Assembly: GCA_949126835.1 (NCBI GenBank)
Contig: OX421496.1
Span: 24,203,844-24,267,843 of the forward strand
Length of the DNA: 64,000 bases
Direction of reading: 5' to 3'
From: Anisus vortex
Lineage: Eukaryota > Mollusca > Gastropoda > Planorbidae
Position numbers and translations under genes: made by a program. The notes under the pieces are model-generated. The model was not told where the DNA came from. It was given only the letters and a program-made list of their open reading frames with translations, and made no database searches. This document shows positions 11,801-22,300 of this stretch, in pieces (the first letter of the stretch is position 1; each line of letters opens with the position of its first letter).

Positions 11801-14800
11801 AGGACCTTCGGATCGCCAGTTGAGCACGCTGCCGCTCGGCCACCGTGCCCCATATATTTCTGTATAGCGACTCGAAACATCTGGAGTTTTAGCTCAATTT
11901 TCACTTACATAGATATTTTTAATGTTCTGTTTTGAGATTTTTTAAAACCCAAATACTAAATACCGGTACCTACCGTATGTTATTGTTAATAGTGCTAAAA
12001 AGTAATTTGGGCAACAAGGCAGACAAAATCATCACCTGCATTAGTTACAATTATTTGATAGGAGAGGTGAGTGGCTGAACATTAGTGATAAGCCGCTCTA
12101 CTTATCACAGAAAGGGAAGAAATGGTTATTAAGTGTTTACTGATGATTGTGGGCGAGTGGCTGAACATTAGTGATAAGCCGCTCTACTTATCACAGAAAG
12201 GGAAGAAATGGTTATTAAGTGTTTAATGATGATTGTGGGAAATAGTTTTAGTGTTGGTGATGTCTTATCTTTCACAGATATTGGAATTGTTAGAACAAAA
12301 ATCATTGCATCATGAACTGAAGACAACATCTTCTAATTCTCCTGTTGATTTATCAAAGCCTCTGCCAAAGTAAGAGACTTTACTTTAGCTCTCTCAAAAA
12401 TTATTGGGCAATAAAATCCTAATGGATAACTATTGTAAGATTGATAAGTGCTATCTTAAAAGATGCCAATATGATTTGTATGACTATCACAATATTAAAT
12501 TCCATCTTGGTTCTTTAACCCAACCTTAGATGTTTTGTAATTACTGTAAAATCTTCACTATACCAGTGTCTCTATTGGTAGTAGGCTAGAGCATTAATAA
12601 ACTGTAATAGTAATAAACATTATTTAAACATGAATATTTTTTGCATACATTGTTTTCAAATGAAACTACTGTTCAAAAAAGGATACTCTTTAAATAATAT
12701 GAATTGTAATACATTTCTGCTATTTCCATGGAAATGAATTCCTATGGAGAAAAAATATTCCATTGGAATGTATGTACCATCAGTTCCCCTTATTTTCCTA
12801 AATAAAATATGCCATCTCCAGTTAAATTGTTTTGTTGATGATTCCATGGAACTGTTCTTATAGTGATTTCTTTTTACAAAAATTATAATGTTAACTATGT
12901 TGGACCTTACTCTATCCTAAGCTTAGCTCTAGCCTTCCGTTTTGAATAAGGACAGCTACAAACTAAGCCCAAACATTATTTTAATTATTAAATAAAAGTC
13001 ATAAGGAGTATTGGAGAATTCATGAATGTTTTAGTTAGGAAAGTGTAATTATTACATTTCTTATAAAAGTTAAGATCTAAATTTCTTTACTCTTTTTCAG
13101 ATGTGAAGATTTAAAGATTTTTCTTCTTGGTTTAGATTTACCTCATTTAGTTGAATTATTTCAACAACAGCTGATTGATCTCAGTCTATTGATGACATTA
13201 ACAGAACAAGATCTTATTCAGGTCAGGGTCATTTATTCTTTGGTGAATATATAGAATCACATTCATCTACTATTAGATAAAATGAAACCCAAATACAACC
13301 TACTTAACTCTACTTATTGATGTGATAGACTTATAGATGAATATTATGGTAGTCTAGACCAGGGGTCGGCAACCTATAGCACGCGTGCCAAACTTGGCAC
13401 GCAGAGCAATTTTCCAAGAGGTGTTTTTTATTGATTAATAAAAAAAAATTTTTTTGGGTTCTGAAAGAGGAAAATTGAATGTTAAAGCCGATATTTCTAC
13501 TTAGTGACACATTTCAGTGAGTTTGTTGCATTTACAAAGACCACTGAAATGGATTTGCATTTCAACTGGACATAACTTGCAGTGAAATCAATTTCAAAAC
13601 ATTTAACTACATGCACATCCCTAAAGCATATATTAACAATTACATCGAAGCACTCAAAGCGGAGTTTTCTAATCAAAGGCAAGACTTTCAAATTGATGGA
13701 CTAATTTTTTCATACCACATCAAGCCTAACTGGTTTGATCTTACTACAAATTTCTTAGATATACATCTTTTTTTTAAGTGGAGGGATATTGACGATTTTA
13801 AAATGCAGCAAGTTGAATTTTAAACATTTAAAAATGGGCATCCAAATGTGTCCATTTTCTGAAAAAGTATAGAAGTCTACAAAAGTCATCTGCTTTTCTC
13901 AACTGCTAGACATTCGCTATTTTACTTTCAGCTTTTGGTTCAACTTACACTTGTGAACAGATTTTATGAAAGCTGTTTTAAGCATTCAAAGAGGTCACCT
14001 ACACTTTAATTGATACAGACGAATTGCATTTAAAAGAGTTTTTATGCTCATCTTCTTTTATTTAAACATAAATATAAGTTATTCTAAAATAAATTTATTT
14101 GCACTATTAATTAAATAAATAAAAGAGACTTATTTAATATAGCATATTTAATAGCACTATATTATGTCATTTCTGTAATTATTAATGTTTAAAATATAAA
14201 CGCCTTTAAATGGATACAAAATTAATGAATAGTTAAAATCGAAAGTTGTACAGAGCGGAAATATTTATAGATCAGTGTTGTGTGCGCACGGAAAAGAACA
14301 TAAGCTCTAAAAATAGAGCAGGCGGTCCATCTTATTATAGTCAATGATAATATGATTAATAGGCCTACAAGTATTCATTTAAAGTAGAAAAAAATGCGAT
14401 TTAATAAAACGGAACTTGTATAACAATTACTTTATTTAGAATCGGGAATTGCAAAAAGAGAAGATAATAGCATAAAAAACTAAAGCAAGCGGTCCATGTA
14501 TATCATAGGCTATGGCGGAAACAGTTGTTTTTATAAAAGGGAGATAATAAACCGTGTTGTTTTTTTCAAAAATATTTAAAATTTGTTGTTTATTTTTTAT
14601 TAAAGTATACATCGCTAACAATTTATAATTTTGAAATGATTAAACAATAAAATGTATTTGAAAATTTTATAATATTTTATGACTAAAAAAAGAATGTATA
14701 TTTTTAAACATTACATTAACTACCCAGTTTTTATGATTACTAAGTATTTTTTCCATACAAAGATAATCTGTAAAAAATGAACTGTCTAAAACTTTGAAAC

Positions 14801-17592
14801 CCATTAAAGGACTTCTCAGTTAAACTGAGATCTAAATGTTAATTATCAATAGCAGTAGCAGGAGTAAAATCTTCATCTTAATTAACAAATGATAATGTTA
14901 AGACAATAATTAGGCTACCATAAATGTGACAGTTTTGTAATAAAATATTGTGTTTGATATAAATGCAATTAAAAAGGATGTTAATCACAAACACAATTTT
15001 GTATTAAATTTTAAAAATTTTAAACGAATTTCTCTAAAAATAATCTCTTTTGGCTTTCGTCTTGCTACAGAGTTAAATGAATTGACCAATTAAAAAAAAT
15101 TAAAATAAACTAACCCATAAATACCAAGTTTTTATTATACTCCCTTTCTTTGTAAACTAAGTTTACCATCATGTAATTAAATAATTGATTGACTACTGCA
15201 AATGAAACATGTACAGTGTCACAAATCTCAAAAATATCTCCTTACTCCATATGAATTGTTTTGTTTTATTTTCTGTTACTTTTGTTTGAGAAATGAATAT
15301 TGTCATTTATTGGCATCACATTCATTTTCAAATTAATATTTTACGTCTTCTAGTTGCAATCTTACTTAATCATCGTTTTAAAATAAAATTGCTATTATAG
15401 TATTACAGATTAGTTTTTATCACATCATGGTTTATAATGCTTTTATTAAAGGAATCTTGTCTTAAGTTATTGTCATAAATTATCATTGACAAAGTTTCTA
15501 GTATCACTGTAACACTTGTATAATTTTATAAGAAATATCTTTTGTTTTAGTCTTCTTTGAAGTTTGATGACATCATAAAAATAATCTCAGCCCATCCTTT
15601 TTTTTCTAGCTTTGTGGCGAAAAACCATAAAAAGCTGGACCGGCATTTTCAATGTGAAACCAAAACAAACCGCTAAATTAAAAAGAAAATCAAAATTATA
15701 GTATAATTAAGTTTTTTAACTGAAAATTTGATAGAATGTATTGTTAGTTGCTACAAGTCTGCTGCCCAAGTTTCAGCTCGATTGGACGACAAGAAGTGGT
15801 AGAAAAATTGATGCAAAGTTTTACAAGCAGACAGACAGTAGCAACTAAGAGAAAGGGAGTAAAAAAATAATAATAGAGCACTATGAATGATTTAGAAATC
15901 CTAGTTTGACACACTGTTAGCAAAAGGTTGCCGACCCCTTTTCTAGACAACCAACAACTTATCATTTAAACCCTATCAAAATGCAAGACTAGACTCAAAT
16001 CAAGGATAAGTGAAGGGCACTCTAATCAATGGAATAAAAGAAGCATCTGTAACATATAAGATTAGATTAATGCATTCACTTCAGACCAATTACTATCACC
16101 TCTGTTACACTATGAGAGTGATTGTTACACAATGAGAGTGAGTGTTACACTATGAGAGGCAGAAAGTTTATTGCCTTTATGCATTTCATTCCTACTTTAC
16201 TAAAGAAATAGCTTAGTTATCAACTCTTCAATATTTAATTACAGCTAGGTGTTGAGCAGTTAGGAGCTAGGAAAAAGATTTTAAATGCTATTAACGCAGT
16301 TCATAAAAAAGACTGGCAGCCTTCAAGTCTCGTGTCCTTCCATTACCATAAGAAACTCAGGTAAAATTATTTTTTAAAGTATTATAACATCTAGAAGTTC
16401 TTAACTATGTAAGTTTCTCACCAGAGGGGGTTTTATATGAAAAAATATACGAGTTAAATAAATGCTTTTTTATCTTGTCAGCTGTGCTGATGTCATAGCT
16501 GTTATGGCCAACACATCAAAACATTTAAGTTACATCTGCAGTACTATGAGATACATCATGGGCCAGCTTAACAAACATCCTGACATTATAACACAACCAA
16601 CGGTAAGAATTCCTTCACTTAATTCTGTTATTGTCTACAATGAATTTACTCTGGGTGTTAGCAAATGATGAAAGTTACTGGTATCCAACAAAATCAGAAA
16701 ATTTTTATCTAAAACAATCTGAATGGTATATTAAAAAAGAAACATGATAGTGTTGTATTTTTGTTAGTTTTTACTAAAAAAAATTCTAAATGAAAAAAGA
16801 AACAGTGATCTAACTATTGCTGTCTTTACATTATTATTTCACAATCAACTAATGGGTTTGTTTTTCTATTTGGTTTTAGGACCAGGTCTCACCCGTGCTA
16901 TTAAGTCGACACATTGAAGACACACAAAAAAACATGAAAGCATTAAATGATCAGCTTTTAAAATTGCAAATTGAATTAAACAAGGTTTGTGACACAAGTA
17001 TAAAGCCTGCTACTATTTGTTGATTTATTTTGTTTTTTACTGCTAGCCCATCTAATGTCAGTGTAAAAAAATATGACAATTTGAACCTTTACTTTTGGTT
17101 TATAATTTTAAAATAAGAAATAAATGTAGTGTAAAAGAGTTCTTCTTTTTTCTTTTGTAAAGAAACAAAATATTTGTTCATGACTAATACTTGTTAATGC
17201 CCTATCAGTACTTTGAATCAACGTTTGACTGTATACAATTACCTTAATCAAATCATACATAATTGATTAATCAAATCATCCCTAATTGATTAATCAAATC
17301 ATCCCTAATTGATTCATGAAATCATGCAAAGAAAATAGTTTTTTTTACTGTTTATACTAAACATTTTTATGACCTTTCTAATCATGTTTAGGAAATGAAA
17401 TTACGCTGTTCAGAACCAGCTGACTTGTTACAACTCAAATGCTTTGAACAGAAAAGAAGAAAACAGCTGACCCGTGTAACATTCATCCTCACCATTTGTG
17501 CTTGTTTAGCTCTGCCTTTTTATTATCACAGAAATACTTTATTGAGCCATCTACCAACATCTGCCTTTTCTTTCTTTACTACAAATGGTTGA
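3186..17592 (+). CDS. ASZ1: ASZ1/GASZ: ankyrin, SAM and leucine-zipper protein, germline piRNA-pathway scaffold
   Basis: Exons, all with GT-AG borders and consistent phase: 3183-3232 (ATG 3186), 4765-4865, 5100-5222, 6908-7025, 9491-9602, 11421-11555, 12278-12369, 13101-13221, 16245-16360, 16482-16602, 16880-16984, 17392-17592. They join to 1392 nt, 463 aa, close to the roughly 475 aa of vertebrate ASZ1. Order: N-terminal LEDYKRAVIKGN segment (about 30-49); ankyrin repeats with GGWTALMYAAN, FFTPLMAACS, HAEAVKVLIEHGAEVN and ALTWAAQRARKSVVELLLSSG (50-212); SAM domain (about 243-301); a helical, coiled-coil-like stretch (about 340-397); a hydrophobic segment near 426-443 preceded by basic residues, a tail anchor. 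In mammals the protein tethers nuage to the mitochondrial outer membrane and supports piRNA biogenesis; the same role here is inferred. An acceptor just before the ATG exon implies an upstream untranslated exon, not found. The first exon is the least certain. Confidence 0.9.
3527..3590 (+). mobile_element. SINE-1 fragment, 3' part only
   Basis: A short stretch with the conserved tail of the tRNA-headed SINE found repeatedly in this window (…GCTTCACCGGCTCTGTGG… followed by TTCGGTCTGATGGG). The head is missing. It lies in the first recognised intron of ASZ1. The rest of that intron (3591-4764) is AT-rich and shows nothing else I recognise. Confidence 0.6.
5405..5670 (+). repeat. 35-bp minisatellite in ASZ1 intron
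   Basis: Tandem copies of a unit built from TGTTTGATAACATTCACACA and a shorter CACATTCACACAA block, with some shortened copies. Intronic, between the coding exons ending at 5222 and starting at 6908. Confidence 0.85.
5751..5802. repeat. (TA)n microsatellite
   Basis: About 52 bp of uninterrupted TA dinucleotides in the same ASZ1 intron. Confidence 0.95.
5880..6390 (+). repeat. 170-bp tandem repeat, three copies
   Basis: The block starting with TTTAGCCTGTTCAGTT recurs at 5886, 6056 and 6226, an exact 170-bp spacing, with few differences among copies. A short reading frame running through the last copy is a by-product. Confidence 0.9.
7237..8667 (+). mobile_element. SINE-1 copy whose tRNA-like head is blown up by a 23-bp minisatellite
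   Basis: The head starts GGGGCATGGTGACTGAGCAG at 7237, a worn relative of GGGGCACGGTGGCCGAGCGG. The B-box-like GGGTTTGAATCC and the SINE body (GTCCCTGAGTCTACCCAGCT, then GCTTCACCGGCCCTGTGG and TTCGGTCTGATGGG) follow from about 8430 to 8667. Between them lies a long tandem array. The SINE is in the ASZ1 intron between exons 4 and 5. Its complete relatives elsewhere in the window are about 260-275 bp, so some 1.15 kb is expansion. Confidence 0.85.
7258..8430 (+). repeat. 23-bp minisatellite, about 50 copies, inside a SINE head
   Basis: Unit GTGTTTAGCTGGTGTAACAA plus three bases, with G/C and T/C variants (gtaaGaaa versus gtaaCaaa; gtgCgttt versus gtgTgttt) arranged in runs. The unit corresponds to the SINE segment between the A-box-like and B-box-like parts, as seen by comparing with GCGTTCAGCTGGCATACAGA in the copy at 47485. 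Confidence 0.92.
8725..9140 (+). repeat. 30-bp minisatellite made of acceptor-like sequence
   Basis: About 14 copies of a unit containing TGTATTTCTAGACAACATAT. The TTTCTAG|ACAACATA core copies the 3' splice site and first bases of ASZ1 exon 5 (TTTGTAG|ACAACATACAA at 9484-9501). The unit length is a multiple of three, so the array stays open in one frame; that open frame is not evidence of a gene. Confidence 0.92.
9284..9525 (+). repeat. 60-bp tandem repeat duplicating the start of ASZ1 exon 5
   Basis: Three copies of a 60-bp unit stand directly before the true exon. Each contains an acceptor (TTATTTGTAG or close) followed by the first 32 bases of exon 5 (ACAACATACAACTTCCTTGA…AAGTC), then AATAAATA. 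A splice into a decoy would meet a stop (CAA TAA) right after the copied segment. Only the last copy runs on into the real exon (9491-9602). Confidence 0.92.
11268..11420 (+). repeat. 11-bp minisatellite forming the polypyrimidine tract of ASZ1 exon 6
   Basis: About 14 copies of CTTCCAATCTA end exactly at the acceptor TCTAG|GCCTTAACTTGG of exon 6. Only the last copy has AG; the others read CTAC, so they extend the pyrimidine-rich tract without adding acceptors. Confidence 0.93.
11580..11851 (-). mobile_element. SINE-1, near full length
   Basis: On the minus strand the element starts GGGGCACGGTGGCCGAGCGG, contains the B-box-like GGGTTTGAATCC and the body GTCCCTGAGTCTACCCAGCT, and ends with TTCGGTCTGACGGGATACTT followed by TACTT-like sequence. 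It is the cleanest copy here and a good reference for the family. It lies in the ASZ1 intron right after exon 6. The head resembles a tRNA with a class II-like GGTGGCCGAGCGG start. Confidence 0.88.
12069..12240 (+). repeat. 86-bp direct duplication
   Basis: GAGTGGCTGAACATTAGTGA begins at 12069 and again at 12155, and the two copies are almost identical. Intronic in ASZ1, ending about 40 bp before exon 7. Confidence 0.9.
13360..15940 (+). mobile_element. hAT transposon with decayed transposase, in the largest ASZ1 intron
   Basis: Left end CAGGGGTCGGCAACCTATAG, right end GGTTGCCGACCCCTT. Flanking octamers gtctagac and ttctagac agree at 7 of 8 bases, a target-site duplication of hAT size. Between 13480 and 14080 the + strand has broken coding remains: an IEALKAEFSNQRQDF segment (open frame 13611-13823) and the dimerisation-domain signature SAFGSTYTCEQ near 13925-13960, followed by a stop. 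The right half contains another repeat in opposite orientation (15110-15865). The element lies between ASZ1 exons 8 and 9, in sense orientation. Confidence 0.8.
15110..15865 (-). mobile_element. unclassified interspersed repeat (TACTCCCTTT ends, CTGT microsatellite), copy A
   Basis: Read on the minus strand it matches the copy at 22244-22745 over several blocks: TTTTTCTACCACTT, TCGAGCTGAAA, CAGCAGACTTGT and, near the other end, AAACTTAGTTTACAAAG. Ends read TACTCCCTTTCT inward from both sides, which suggests a small TIR element. It is nested in the hAT copy at 13360-15940. Parts of the same family also appear near 52280-52360. Confidence 0.5.
17232..17322 (+). repeat. 27-bp tandem repeat, about three copies
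   Basis: Copies of CCCTAATTGATTAATCAAAT-type sequence in the last ASZ1 intron. Confidence 0.75.
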
Positions 17593-17891
17593 TTTCTTGC
17601 CTGAACATTTTGTTACAATTTTGATTGTAAAGTTGTTGTTTTAAAACTTGGATATTGTGTTTTAGTTTTAACTTGCAAGAACACGGATATAATTTTCTAG
17701 GCTAAATAAGTAAATACATTTTTTGTACTAGCTTAAAGGGTATAGAGCTAATTGATAATCTCAAAACCTTGTAATGTAGTACAAGTAACCAGAGAGCCAA
17801 GTCACAAACCATGGCATACAAAAAAAATTTCCATGATGCCTGGATGTATTTTTTGTTCAAGTTTGTGTTGTTTTCTATAAAATATTTTAGC

Positions 17892-17897
17892 AATAAA
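17892..17897 (+). promoter_or_regulatory. candidate poly(A) signal of ASZ1
   Basis: AATAAA 300 bp after the ASZ1 stop codon. A second one is at 18209-18214. Which is used cannot be told from sequence. Confidence 0.45.
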
Positions 17898-18519
17898 TTT
17901 GTTACAATTTGGAATTTTTTATAATTTGAAAAAAAAAAGTTTGTTTCAAAATGTTTGCTACATTACTCTGTAATCCCTGTGCACGTGATAATTCAGAAAT
18001 TTTTTACAAAAATTACTCAATAACTTAAAATTATTTAATATTTCACAGATTATACAAAGAGATTTCAAGAAATTAATTTTTCACGTTTCACTTTATATTG
18101 TGTACATTTGTTCACATTTTTTTAATTGATGACGATGTTTTGTTCTTTGATTTGGTTTCTTGTTATTTTTTATTGTTACTGTACATATTAAAATTAAAGT
18201 TTAATCAAAATAAAAATTTGTGTTTATTTGTAATATTATTGCATTAAGAGTTAGATATGCTGATGTGCGTAGATATCTACATACACCCTACATAATTGTG
18301 CATATGTCTGCTACTTCTCAAGTATATATCTGCTACTTATGTGCTGGCATTGTTCTTTGATAAGCAACAAAAGTTACTTACTTTTCTCAATATTATAACT
18401 ATATGCAAACAAAAGTCATCGCTAAGCTAAATCTTTTTTAAAAGTTTATACAAATTTTTTTTTCAAACAATATTCATCAGATAAAATATATTGGCCTCAT
18501 TTAGAGTTATTAAACCTCA

Positions 18520-19140
18520 ACAATAAAGTAGAGTAGGCCTCATATTGTTTTTAACCTCAACAATAAAGTAGGCCGCATACTTATATTGTTTTTAAACCTC
18601 AACCATAGAGTAGGCCACATTGTTTGTAAACCTCAATAATAAAGTAGGCCTCATATTGTTTTTAAACCTCAATATTAAAGTAGGCCTCATATTGTTTTTA
18701 AACCTCAACAATTAAGTAGGCCTCATTGTTTGTAAACCTCAATAAAGTAGGCCTCATTGTTTTTAAACCTCAACAATAAAGTAGGCCTCATACTCATATT
18801 GTTTTTAAACCTCAACAATAAAGTAGGCCTCATTGTTTGTAAACCTCAATAAAGTAGGCCTCATATTGTTTTTAAACCTCAACAATAAAGTAGGCCTCAT
18901 ACTGTTTTTAAACCTCAACAATAAAGTAGGCCTCATACTGTTTTTAAACCTCAACAATAAAGTAGGCCTCATACTGTTTTTAAACCTCAACAATAAAGTA
19001 GGCCTCATACTGTTTTTAAACCTCAACAATAAAGTAGGCCTCATACTGTTTTTAAACCTCAACAATAAAGTAGGCCTCATACTGTTTTTAAACCTCAACA
19101 ATAGAGTAGGCCTCAATGTTTTTAAACCTCAACAATAAAG
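18520..19140 (+). repeat. 36-bp minisatellite with an AATAAA hexamer in most units, between converging genes
   Basis: Degenerate copies at first, then near-perfect units of the type AATAAAGTAGGCCTCATACT followed by GTTTTTAAACCTCAAC. Both strands are open over about 300 bp because the unit is 36 bp; those frames are artefacts. The array lies between the 3' ends of ASZ1 (stop 17592) and DUS4L (stop 19305). The hexamer is present only on the + strand, in the direction of ASZ1 transcription. Confidence 0.93.
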
Positions 19141-19210
19141 TTATTACTTTCTATTTGAGCTATGAGTATAAATAAAAAGCTTTAAGGGCATAATGGCTAT
19201 GAAAGAAACA

Positions 19211-19216
19211 TTTATT
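19211..19216 (-). promoter_or_regulatory. candidate poly(A) signal of DUS4L
   Basis: AATAAA on the minus strand about 90 bp past the DUS4L stop codon. Confidence 0.5.
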
Positions 19217-19304
19217 TCAAGGTAAATACTTCATATAACAATATTTTATACAAATACAAATATTTTAACCAAAGTCTCATATTTACAAAGCACCTTACAA
19301 AATA

Positions 19305-22300
19305 TTAAGAAATGCCTAAGTTATCTTTTAAAAAATCTAATACAGCTGAAGTACTGGCTAGGGAATTGAAAACATTTCTTTCAGCTTTAGGCAGTAAATG
19401 TTCAACCATAAGGATGAGATGATGGTGGAGAATTGAGAAAGATGTGCCAACTGTCAATGCAAGATTAATCTGCAATGTAAAAAAATCCTTGTGTAAAAAT
19501 ATAAGCAAGAGATAATTACTGTAAAAATACATAAAAATCGATACAAATAATTGAATTAACTTATTTAAATCTTTGTTTTGTACACAGTTATAGATCAACT
19601 AGTGAAATAATCAGAGCCTAGGAAGATAAAGCTGACATATAAGAAAAAAAAACTTTAATGAAAAACCCCTCACATATTGTATTTTTTAACTTGTAATAAT
19701 AATGTCACTGATATTGTATTCTCATGATTTCTTCTGGAAAGTTTCTTTTAAGAAAATTGGATAATTAAAGCAACAATATTCATTGAGTAAACAGCTAGAA
19801 TGCATTGTTTGCAGGGCAATACAGTCTTACAACTTACTTGAAATTTTTTCAACTGCAGTCATTATTGATTTTTTTCTAAGTTACCTGTGTTTTTTTTTTT
19901 TCCTATATACCAAAGTTTCAACTTTTGACAATAAGATTTTACATCCAATAATTTTAACAGGAATCTTAAAGGCAATTTATTTTCATTTTTAAATATAAAT
20001 AAACATGTCGTCATTGCCAGGCGAAAACCGGCCAAGTCCAAAATAGCAAATTTTTCAGGAAAAGCAAAAAACTGCAGAGATCGAGTAAGCAAATCAACGT
20101 AGCCGCTTTAATAAGTAATAAAATTGTAGATAATCTATTGGACAGTACTACAACATATTTTTAGACATCATGTGAAATATCCCAAAGAACATTTTGGTAA
20201 AAAAAAAAAAATTTAACATTTCCAACTTGGCCGGTTTTGGCCTGGCAACGACAATGTAAGTTTTTTTAAAGAAAGGAGTTAATCCCCTTTGAGTAAACAC
20301 AATGTATAGCACATGTTTAACTTAAACCAGGTTTGGCAGGGGGGGGGGGGCTTTCAGCTATGGGACACCATGGTCTAACTGCCAAGATTTAGATTACCAT
20401 TCTAAGGCTCTCTGGTTCAAATCCTGTAAGGTCAAATTCTTTCCAGGGCCTGGGAGCAACCAGTTCTGATGGGTAACCCATATCCATTGGTGGAAAGTAA
20501 AGATGCCTTGGCATTGTCATCATACATTTCTCAGCTGGGAATCTATCCTATCCCAGTACCGAAATGTCTTTAGTTATCTTTCTTGTCTGTGTTTTGTAAC
20601 ATAATGTTTTTTATGTGACAGGGTTGTTGGCCCTGTGCTCAACCATCTGGGGGGATGCCCCTCACAGCTATCCGGAGAGCTGCCCTTAATTTTAGGAAGG
20701 GTACCATAGCCTTTGTGGTTCCACCCACTTCCTGCAAGGCAGCAGTTTCTGATTTTGGTAAGCCCTGGGTATTTGATTTCCTTGGCATAGTACTGACTAC
20801 ATAATCCCCTCATAATTTATGGTCAACAGATCTTGCAAAGCCTTTTATCATCTCTATAGGGGAATTTTATTTTCTTTACTTTGAAACAGAATTGGTACAT
20901 ACATTTGAAGTTGTGATTTTTAAAAACTGTTTAATATTGCATCAATATTTTACAATATAAAAAAATAATATAATTAATTTGAAATAGCTTTATGGATTTA
21001 TGAGGATCTCAGAAATAAATTCATCCTATGCAGTCAACCATTGATTCCCAGACTGGTGAATGTGCATTTACTAAGATGAGAATTATATATTTTTCTCCTG
21101 GGCATCAGATAATTCAGGGCTTTCCTACATGGACAAACAGATGGACAAACATATATATAGTTACCCATTCTTTTATACAATGCAAAGGTGTCTCAAAGTA
21201 TCCAGAATACATTGCAGGATTAGCCAGAATCCCTCTTGCAGACATGACACCTAGGGTACAGAAACAATATTTCTATTTGCAAATTGGTATCATATTGATA
21301 CAGTCTGATTAAATAAGATCATTGATCTCTTTGAATAAGGTAATACAAAAAATGCTTTCCATTACTTAAAAGTAAAGTCACTTAAAACTAGTTGATTAAT
21401 TCTAATAATCCCATTAGCATAAAATGTCTAATTTACTGCATAAATTATTTAAACTAATACAATGGGTACCGTCAACTCCAGTGGCTTGTATGACCCTGTG
21501 CACATCATCCATGCTTCTGATATCCCCATTGGCTAGGACTGGTATCTTGACCGAGTCTTTCAATATCCTGACGGCATCCAGGTCCACTGGCTCACACCTT
21601 TGATCTTTGGTTCGACCGTGCACAGTTAAAAATGACAGTCCCATTTTTTCTACTTTCTGACACAGGTCCACTGTTTCCCTGAGGAAAAAAAAAAATATAT
21701 ATATATGTACTGGCATTCAAGAAGAAACATGGGCTGGTATTTTAGAAGCCCTCTTCATTAAATTCAAAAGAATATACAAAAAGAAACAAACCTTATGTTG
21801 CTATGGATTCTTATCTTCATGGATACTGTGAATTCAGCTCTGTCTACCCTACTTGTTGCTTGTTTGATCATGTCACACAGTAGATCTGTTTTCTTCAGTA
21901 AACAAGCACCATACCCTTCAGACGTTGCCCATCTTTAGAAATATAGTTGGCAAATGGACAAAAATATAAGTTGGTATTTGATTAGCAAAGTTTGAGAAAT
22001 GAAAAGGGAAGTCATCACAAATGACTGACTATGCAATTAAAGCCTTTAGTTAGAAAGGACTTGACAAATAGTATAATCAAGAGGTGGGCTCTAGGAAATT
22101 AATGTGCAAACAATAGCAGGGAGAACCAATCCTGTAAGTTAAAGACACTCATTCATTATAGAAGATGATTGCCTCCTACGCTTTATCTGTTTTAAAGGTG
22201 ACCTAAATAGGTCAGATGGAACAACAAGACAGTTGTTTAATTTTATTTTTACTCCCGTTATTTTAAGTTGCATTTTCTGTCTGTCTGTCTGTCTGCAATG

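Noticed and set aside
11780..11851. tRNA gene on the minus strand
   Set aside because: A- and B-box-like motifs belong to the head of a SINE; no complete cloverleaf or intact acceptor stem was evident, and the SINE body follows directly.
18805..19138. Overlapping open frames on both strands (about 100 codons each)
   Set aside because: Produced by the 36-bp tandem repeat between ASZ1 and DUS4L.
20574..20813. 79-codon minus-strand frame with a proline/histidine-rich end
   Set aside because: Adjacent to a degraded SINE, no family recognised and no exon borders consistent with DUS4L phase.
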